DNA of 58,623 bases, from NCBI GenBank assembly GCA_026713105.1, contig JAPOPC010000017.1, positions 1 to 58,623 on the forward strand. Direction: 5' to 3'. The position numbers and the translations under genes are program-made. How positions within the stretch are numbered: the stretch's first letter is position 1; each line of letters starts with the position of its first letter. Below, in pieces: positions 53,380 to 58,623 of this stretch. The DNA comes from Acidimicrobiaceae bacterium. GTDB lineage: Bacteria; Actinomycetota; Acidimicrobiia; Acidimicrobiales; Poriferisodalaceae. Below the pieces are notes generated by a model. It was not told where the DNA came from and did not search any database. It was given only the letters and a program-made list of their open reading frames with translations.

Positions 53380-53868
53380 TCAGTCCCGGAAGTTCTCGAA
53401 CTGCAAGGGCACGTCGAAATCGCCGGCCTTCAGCTCGGCGATGACGGTTTGCAAGTCGTCGCGCTTCTTGGACATCACCCGCAGTTGGTCGCCCTGAGTC
53501 TGTGACTGCACACCCTTGATGCCGAGTCCTTTGATGAACTTGTTCAGCTCGCGGGCGCGGTCCGATGAGATGCCGGCCTGCAGTGAGGCTGCTTGGCGGA
53601 CAGTGCCGCCGGATGCCTCCTCGACATTGCCGTAGTGGACGGCCTTCAGGCTGACCTGGCGGCGCACCAGCTTCTCCTCGAGCACCTGGCGCATTGCCGT
53701 GAGGCGGTCCTCGGTGCTCGACCGCAGGTCAATTGCGCCCTCGCCAAGCTCCACGGCACTGCCGGTGTTGCGAAAGTCGTACCGGTTGGCGATCTCACGG
53801 GACGCCTGATCCACCGCGTTGCGGATCTCCTGCATGTCCACTTTGGAGACGACGTCGAATGAAGCCAT
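53380..53868 (-). CDS. yajQ: YajQ-family nucleotide-binding protein
   Basis: A 162-aa protein of the UPF0234/YajQ family, which binds nucleotides (cyclic di-GMP in some bacteria). The conserved start MASFDVVSKVDMQE, the central NRYDFRN and the end FDVPLQFENFRD are all present. Full length. Its 5' end faces the tRNA-Tyr gene. Confidence 0.95.
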   Translation of the reverse strand: MASFDVVSKVDMQEIRNAVDQASREIANRYDFRNTGSAVELGEGAIDLRSSTEDRLTAMRQVLEEKLVRRQVSLKAVHYGNVEEASGGTVRQAASLQAGISSDRARELNKFIKGLGIKGVQSQTQGDQLRVMSKKRDDLQTVIAELKAGDFDVPLQFENFRD

Positions 53869-53970
53869 GACCGCAAGCTAGCGAGGCAAATCAGGCCCCG
53901 GACTCTGGCACTTGCGCTGCACGCGATCACGCTGTCGGCGCCACGTGCGACGGTAGCCTGCCCACCTCTG

Positions 53971-54055
53971 GGGTCGGTGCCCGAGCGGACAAAGGGAGCG
54001 GGCTGTAAACCCGTCGGCTACGCCTACGGAGGTTCGAATCCTCCCCGGCCCACCA
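53971..54055 (+). tRNA. tRNA-Tyr (GTA)
   Basis: 85-nt class II tRNA. Acceptor stem GGGTCGG pairs with CCGGCCC (one G-T pair), the anticodon arm is GCGGG-CTGTAAA-CCCGT with anticodon GTA, a long variable arm follows, and the T-arm has GGTTCGAATCC. The 3' CCA is encoded. Confidence 0.95.
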
Positions 54056-54444
54056 TCACGTACGGTCTTCACCGTCGGCGCTCTCGGGTTCGGCCGTGCT
54101 CAGGGAATCAGCACACGCAGCCTCAACTGACTCGAACCCGCCGAACGCGGGATAGGGATCGGCGGTCATTCATGCTCATGAAGGCGGATCGCGTGCCGCA
54201 GCGTTTCTGGCGGCTCTTCTGTTCGGGTGCCTCCGCCGACACGGCTCGAATCACTTCCCTGCTTGGTGCGTTGTCGTTCACTGGGCCGAGGTACCCGTAC
54301 CCTTGCATGGTGATGACCTCGGCAGCTGAGACGCCGGTGACACCGGCCGACCCCCCCCCGGAATTCGCGTCGGGCTAGAGAGCGGCCGGTGAGGCTCGGG
54401 GCCAGCAGCCCAGCGGTGCGCCCCTTGAATCAGGAGCCGCTGTC
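54056..54444. other. Intergenic region without a supported gene
   Basis: It contains a run of nine C (54351-54359) and a 66-codon frame (54174-54378) without family resemblance. A TAG at 54376-54378 closes the frame that the downstream secreted protein uses, so that protein cannot start further upstream. Confidence 0.6.
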
Positions 54445-57400
54445 ATAACTGCTGTTGCCGTTCGGCGTGTCGCGAGCCTGCTGGTGCTGTGTGTTTTCGC
54501 GGCGCTGCTTGCGCCGGTCCATCCTGTGTCGGCTCAGGTTCAGAACCCGAACGTGGCGGACTTGGTGGCGTCGCCTGGCGACCAGAAGCTGACGTTGACG
54601 TACAGAACCCCGGGTGAGTATTTCTCCGGGTGCTTCCGCTGGCGGGTCAAGGACGCCGACTCGAACCAAGCTGGAGATCAGCCCGGTGATTGGGCGATCA
54701 GCGGTGGAGCTGTGCATCAGTGCCCGCTGAAGCGAGTCTACGATCGTGGGCGCTACGAGATCAGTGCGCTCACAAACGGCACGACCTACGAAATCCAGTC
54801 GGCGGTCTACTTCGTCAGTGACCGGACCAGCGGTTGGTCTTCTTCGGTGGAGGGCACGCCCATGGTGTTGCCGGACGGGCCGACGGCGGCATCTCTGAGC
54901 GCCCTTCGCACCGGCTTCCAAGGAGTGCCCGTCAGCAGGGTCAACGAGGGAGACACGGTGACGATCAGAGCGACTCTGAACGCTCCGGCGAGAACTGGAG
55001 GCGTGACGGTCAGATTCGCCAGGGGCGCCGCCTCCGACGCCACTTCACATGACTACTCCCTGCCTACTTTGACAATCCCCAAAGGCCAGGTAGCGGCGGA
55101 CGTCACTCTCACGGTCGCCGACGACGCGGTCGAGGAGAAGGACGTGGAGACGTTGGTGCTGACCGCCACGGCGTCCACGCTCATCGACGGCACCGTTCCA
55201 ATTTCGCCTGTCACCATCGGGCTGGTCGACAACGACACTGCGTCGGTGCAGGTGACCTCGGTCGATCACAGGATCCCTGCCGACGGCTTTGCGACCTACA
55301 CGGTGAGGCTGGGTTCGCAGCCCACCGCCCCCGTCACGGTCACGCCGGCGCCCAGCGACGCCACCAAGGTGACCGTCGAGCCGCAGACGGTTTCGTTCAC
55401 GGCCACAGATTGGCAGCAGCCCAAGACATTCACCGTTCTCGGCAGCGCCGCCGCGAGCGACCCGATAGAGATTTCCCATGTCGCTGCAAGCACAGATTCG
55501 TTCTACGAGGGATTGAGCGGGAGCTCGGTAACCGTTCGGGTCTTCGCCGCGGGCACGAGGCTCGTGGGCAACACCGGCCAAGACCTCACTCCCTCGGACT
55601 CTAGGTACCCGGTTCAAAGTGGCTCGCTCCACCGTGCGGCAGCCGCACAGGATTTCACGACCGGCGCCCAAGAAGGCTATGTGCTTTCGAGCATCGACGT
55701 GGAAGTGACGGTGGATAGGCAACTGACCGCCAGCGAAGTCGCTGACATCAAGGCTCAGTTGTGGTCGAACAATCCGAGCGGTGCGGGGAGCGCTACCCCA
55801 AACACGAAACTGGTTGACTTGCTGGTCCCTTCAAGCATTTCTACCGGCACAGTCCGGTTCCGTGCGCCGCTGGGGACCGAACTGGACGCCGACACCATCT
55901 ATTTCCTGCATATAGCTTCGCCCTCAACGGGTTCAGCGCTGAAAGTTGCCACCACAGCCAGCGATGCCGAAGATTCGGGCGCTCTGACCGGCTGGAGCGT
56001 TGGCAATGTCGGCCACCTTCAGAGGGCCTTCTCAGATATCTGGGAAGAACTCGACTTCAGTAGTTTCGCCGGCCGGGCGTTCGCTGTCGGTGTCAACGGT
56101 TACATTGATACGCCGGGCGTGTTTGTCAGCGATTCGTCGGTGACCGTAGTTGGGGGTGATACGACCGAGTACACGGTGGTGTTGGCCACACAGCCCTCTG
56201 ATGAGGTGACGGTCACGCCCCGCAGCAGTGACGAGACGAAGGCGACCGTGTCGGGTGCGGTGACGTTCACCACCGACAACTGGAACGCCCCCAAGACGAT
56301 AACGGTGACCGGTGTGGCCGCCGGCGCCACAAGCATCGAGCACAGCGCAGCGAGCGGCGACGCCGACTATGGGCCTGGCCTGTCGATCGACCCGGTGGCG
56401 GTGACTGTGGACCCTGTGAGGGTCGGCAAGGCCGATGCTGCGGTGGTGGTGGGCGGGGTGGCGCAGTACACGGTGGTGTTGGCGGTCGAGCCGTCCGCTG
56501 CGGTGACGGTCACACCGGCCAGCATCGATGAGACGAAGGCGACGGTGTCGGGTGCGGTGACGTTCACTGCCGACGACTGGAACGTTCCCAAGACGGTGAC
56601 GGTGACCGGTGTGGCCGCCGGCGCTGCGACGATCACCCATGCGGTCACGAGCAGCGACCAGCGCTACAGCTCTGTCACGGCACAGGCAGTGGAGTTGAGG
56701 GTGCTCGGCGCGCCTACGACTTTCGCGGCTTTGGTGTCGAACCTGGGCAAGTCGAACGATGCGCTCTCGATCTTTGCCAACGGCAACGAGGGCTGGGTCA
56801 ATGCTCAGGGTTTCGAGACCGGTGGGAGTGCCGCGGGATATGTGCTGGCGGGCATCGACGTGGCGTTGGCGCGGGGGCTGACGGCGTCGGGCGCCACCGC
56901 GGACTCAGCGGCCAACCGGGCCAAGATCAAGGCCGAGTTGTGGTCGGCCACGGCCGGGGGCGTGCCGAAGGCCAAGATCGTCGACTTGACGGCGCCGGCG
57001 AGCTTGGCTGCGGGCACGAGGCGCTTCACTGCGAACAGCGCTGTCTCGCTCGATCCGGGCACCACCTATTTCTTCGTGATCTATGTGGACGACTCCACGA
57101 GGGCCATCGGGAACCAGCTGAAAGTTCAAGCGACGTTCGCGGATGATGAGGATTCCGGGGCCGCCGACGGTTGGAGCATCAACGACGACGCCCACTACAT
57201 CCAGGGCGCGGACACGCCGACGGGTACTTGGACCACCGACGGGGCGGGCTTGAAGATCGCGGTGCAGGGCATCACCACGCCGTTGGCGGCCGCTCCGGAT
57301 CCTTCGGCTCTGGTGTTGAGCACTGATGTGGCCGGCGGTTCGGTCACAGAGGATGCGGGCACGGTGAAGGTGACCGCGACGCTGGATGTGGCTGCCACCT

Positions 57401-58623
57401 CTGAGGTGGTGGTGACGTTGGCTGCGGGGCCTGCCACAACCGCTGCCGCCGGTGAGTACACGCTGCCCGCGGCGTTCACGATCGGTGTGGGTGAGACCGA
57501 GAAAACTGTCGATGTGGCCATTGTCGACGATGACGCGGACGAAGCCGACGATGTCCTGGTGTTGACCGCCACGGTCGCCGGCTTGTTGGTCACCGACACG
57601 ATGTTCACGATCGCCGATGACGACCCGGTCGGGGTGCTGGTGTCCAACCTGGGGCAGACGGCGGCTGCGGTCGCGACCGCCAACAATTTCAACTTCAAGG
57701 GCCACGCGCAGGCGTTCACCGCGGGTCCGCACTCGGCCGGCTACACGCTGGAGACTGTCGAGGTTGCCTTCGATGTGGTCGGCGGGTCGTTGGACGCCAC
57801 CGAGCGGGGCCGCCTCAGGGTCGAGATCTGGTCTGACAGCAGCGGGTCGCCTGACACGAGAATCGTCGGGTCGACGGTGCCGGCGGCGGTCGCCAGCGGC
57901 ACCGTCGAGTTCGCCGTGCCGCCGTCCACCACGCTGGAGGCGGGCGGCGTCTACCACGTTGTGCTCTACACGACTGCCAACGTCAGTGATCTGCGTGTCA
58001 AGTCGACCGCCGCCACTGCTGAGGACGACGGCAAAGCGGACGGTTTCAGCATCGCCGACAGCCACAACCGCAGCAGCGGCAACGCTCCCAGCGGAACCTG
58101 GGCCGCGGTGACTACGGGCCCGCTTCAGGTCTCTGTCAACGGCTTCGCCAACGAGATCCCCCCTGGTGTGACGCTGAGCACCGCCACGGTGTCGGTGGTC
58201 GAGGGTGCGACGGTGCAGTACACGGCGGTGCTGGACACCCAGCCGGCCGCGGACGTGACGGTCACCCCGACGTCGGGCGCGCCGGGCAAGGCGACGGTGG
58301 CGCCGGCGACGCTGACGTTCACCGCCTCGAACTGGGACACCGCGCAGCCGTTCACGGTGACCGGTGAGGACGTGGGCACGTCTGAGATCACCCATGCCGC
58401 GACCAGCGCCGACTCGAATTATGAGATTTCGACGGTGGGGACGGTGACCGCGACGGTGACCGCGGTGGTGCCAACCGCTTTGACGTTGACAACCGATGCG
58501 AGCGGCAACACGGTGGCTGAGGGCGGCGGGTCGGTGACGGTGACCGCGACGCTCGATGAGGAGGCGACTGCTGATGTGGTGGTGACGCTGTCGGCTACGG
58601 GCACCGCCACGTCGGGTTCGGAC
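54445..58623 (+). CDS. Large secreted modular Calx-beta/Ig-like surface protein (partial, ATA start)
   Basis: An open frame of at least 1393 codons that leaves the window. Residues 1-30 form a signal peptide (RR, hydrophobic core, VSA before Gln31). Then: a fibronectin-like domain (33-142); Calx-beta (about 152-264); Ig-like module (269-366); first 'choice-of-anchor R'-like domain (373-554); two Ig-like modules with TVTGVAAGA repeats; second anchor-R-like domain (56720-57275); Calx-beta; third anchor-R-like domain (57635-58140); another Ig-like module and the start of a Calx-beta. No ATG, GTG or TTG exists between the preceding stop (54376) and the signal core; ATA at 54445 lies 8 nt after AGGAG and exactly at the start of the signal peptide. 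Likely cell-surface adhesion or matrix protein. Confidence 0.75.
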   Translation, partial: MTAVAVRRVASLLVLCVFAALLAPVHPVSAQVQNPNVADLVASPGDQKLTLTYRTPGEYFSGCFRWRVKDADSNQAGDQPGDWAISGGAVHQCPLKRVYDRGRYEISALTNGTTYEIQSAVYFVSDRTSGWSSSVEGTPMVLPDGPTAASLSALRTGFQGVPVSRVNEGDTVTIRATLNAPARTGGVTVRFARGAASDATSHDYSLPTLTIPKGQVAADVTLTVADDAVEEKDVETLVLTATASTLIDGTVPISPVTIGLVDNDTASVQVTSVDHRIPADGFATYTVRLGSQPTAPVTVTPAPSDATKVTVEPQTVSFTATDWQQPKTFTVLGSAAASDPIEISHVAASTDSFYEGLSGSSVTVRVFAAGTRLVGNTGQDLTPSDSRYPVQSGSLHRAAAAQDFTTGAQEGYVLSSIDVEVTVDRQLTASEVADIKAQLWSNNPSGAGSATPNTKLVDLLVPSSISTGTVRFRAPLGTELDADTIYFLHIASPSTGSALKVATTASDAEDSGALTGWSVGNVGHLQRAFSDIWEELDFSSFAGRAFAVGVNGYIDTPGVFVSDSSVTVVGGDTTEYTVVLATQPSDEVTVTPRSSDETKATVSGAVTFTTDNWNAPKTITVTGVAAGATSIEHSAASGDADYGPGLSIDPVAVTVDPVRVGKADAAVVVGGVAQYTVVLAVEPSAAVTVTPASIDETKATVSGAVTFTADDWNVPKTVTVTGVAAGAATITHAVTSSDQRYSSVTAQAVELRVLGAPTTFAALVSNLGKSNDALSIFANGNEGWVNAQGFETGGSAAGYVLAGIDVALARGLTASGATADSAANRAKIKAELWSATAGGVPKAKIVDLTAPASLAAGTRRFTANSAVSLDPGTTYFFVIYVDDSTRAIGNQLKVQATFADDEDSGAADGWSINDDAHYIQGADTPTGTWTTDGAGLKIAVQGITTPLAAAPDPSALVLSTDVAGGSVTEDAGTVKVTATLDVAATSEVVVTLAAGPATTAAAGEYTLPAAFTIGVGETEKTVDVAIVDDDADEADDVLVLTATVAGLLVTDTMFTIADDDPVGVLVSNLGQTAAAVATANNFNFKGHAQAFTAGPHSAGYTLETVEVAFDVVGGSLDATERGRLRVEIWSDSSGSPDTRIVGSTVPAAVASGTVEFAVPPSTTLEAGGVYHVVLYTTANVSDLRVKSTAATAEDDGKADGFSIADSHNRSSGNAPSGTWAAVTTGPLQVSVNGFANEIPPGVTLSTATVSVVEGATVQYTAVLDTQPAADVTVTPTSGAPGKATVAPATLTFTASNWDTAQPFTVTGEDVGTSEITHAATSADSNYEISTVGTVTATVTAVVPTALTLTTDASGNTVAEGGGSVTVTATLDEEATADVVVTLSATGTATSGSD

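Noticed and set aside
53971..54055. tRNA-Tyr as island attachment site
   Set aside because: No second copy of the tRNA 3' end is seen in the window; the island boundaries are at midA instead.
54351..54359. Run of nine C as a phase-variation switch for the secreted protein
   Set aside because: A TAG at 54376 follows in the frame of the secreted protein, so slippage in the run cannot connect an upstream start with it.
53977..54378. 133-codon plus-strand frame through tRNA-Tyr
   Set aside because: Its first 26 codons are the tRNA itself and the remainder has no protein-like composition.

Overview
The window comes from a high-GC bacterium with many GTG starts and translationally coupled ATGA/TGATG junctions. 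Gene content (two nuo operons, IstAB, a MidA-type methyltransferase beside nuo, large secreted Calx-beta/'choice-of-anchor' proteins) suggests an actinobacterium, possibly of the class Acidimicrobiia. This placement is inferred from style and content; there is no rRNA to confirm it.

Layout. (1) 64-12640: a nuoEFGHIJKLMN operon, i.e. the NADH-oxidising module plus the membrane arm of respiratory complex I; its nuoABCD would lie upstream of the window. (2) 12641-16925: an inserted stretch with a HAD hydrolase bracketed by a 30-bp duplication of the nuoN 3' end, an AlbA/Schlafen-type ATP-binding regulator with two similar operator-like palindromes, a bidirectional terminator, and an acidic lipoprotein with a PhoP-like box. 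(3) 16926-27957: a second, divergent complex I operon, nuoABCDHIJKLMN, without nuoEFG. It is followed by midA (NDUFAF7 homologue), a predicted arginine methyltransferase for NuoD. (4) 29108-43324: a 14.2-kb genomic island flanked by a 52/51-bp imperfect direct repeat of the midA 3' end. It carries a three-gene minus-strand operon, a divergent AAA+ ATPase/DUF6414-like pair, a multi-spanning membrane protein, a MITE-like element, IS3 remnants, an intact IS21 (istAB, 6-bp target duplication) inserted in one remnant, and a large restriction-methylase gene broken by one in-frame TAG. (5) 43337-54055: chromosomal genes: a DUF4143 ATPase, acetyl-CoA synthetase, a HAD phosphatase, an ATPase/TOPRIM pair resembling anti-phage modules, an NAD-dependent epimerase, an HtpX-like protease, a sterol desaturase-type hydroxylase, a collapsed 3-beta-HSD-like gene, YajQ and tRNA-Tyr. 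(6) 54445-end: a very large secreted modular protein that runs off the window and lacks a normal start codon.

How it fits together. The two nuo operons would give a conventional NADH:quinone oxidoreductase and an 11-subunit complex with an unknown electron donor. The second complex differs at residues important in the family: NuoD has Trp where most have the quinone-contacting Tyr, and NuoH has Val at a normally acidic loop position. MidA directly downstream would act on Arg83 of this NuoD if its role matches that of NDUFAF7. The best candidates for an undescribed system are the AAA+/DUF6414-like pair with its divergent operon inside the island, and the EFG-less complex I with its linked methyltransferase.
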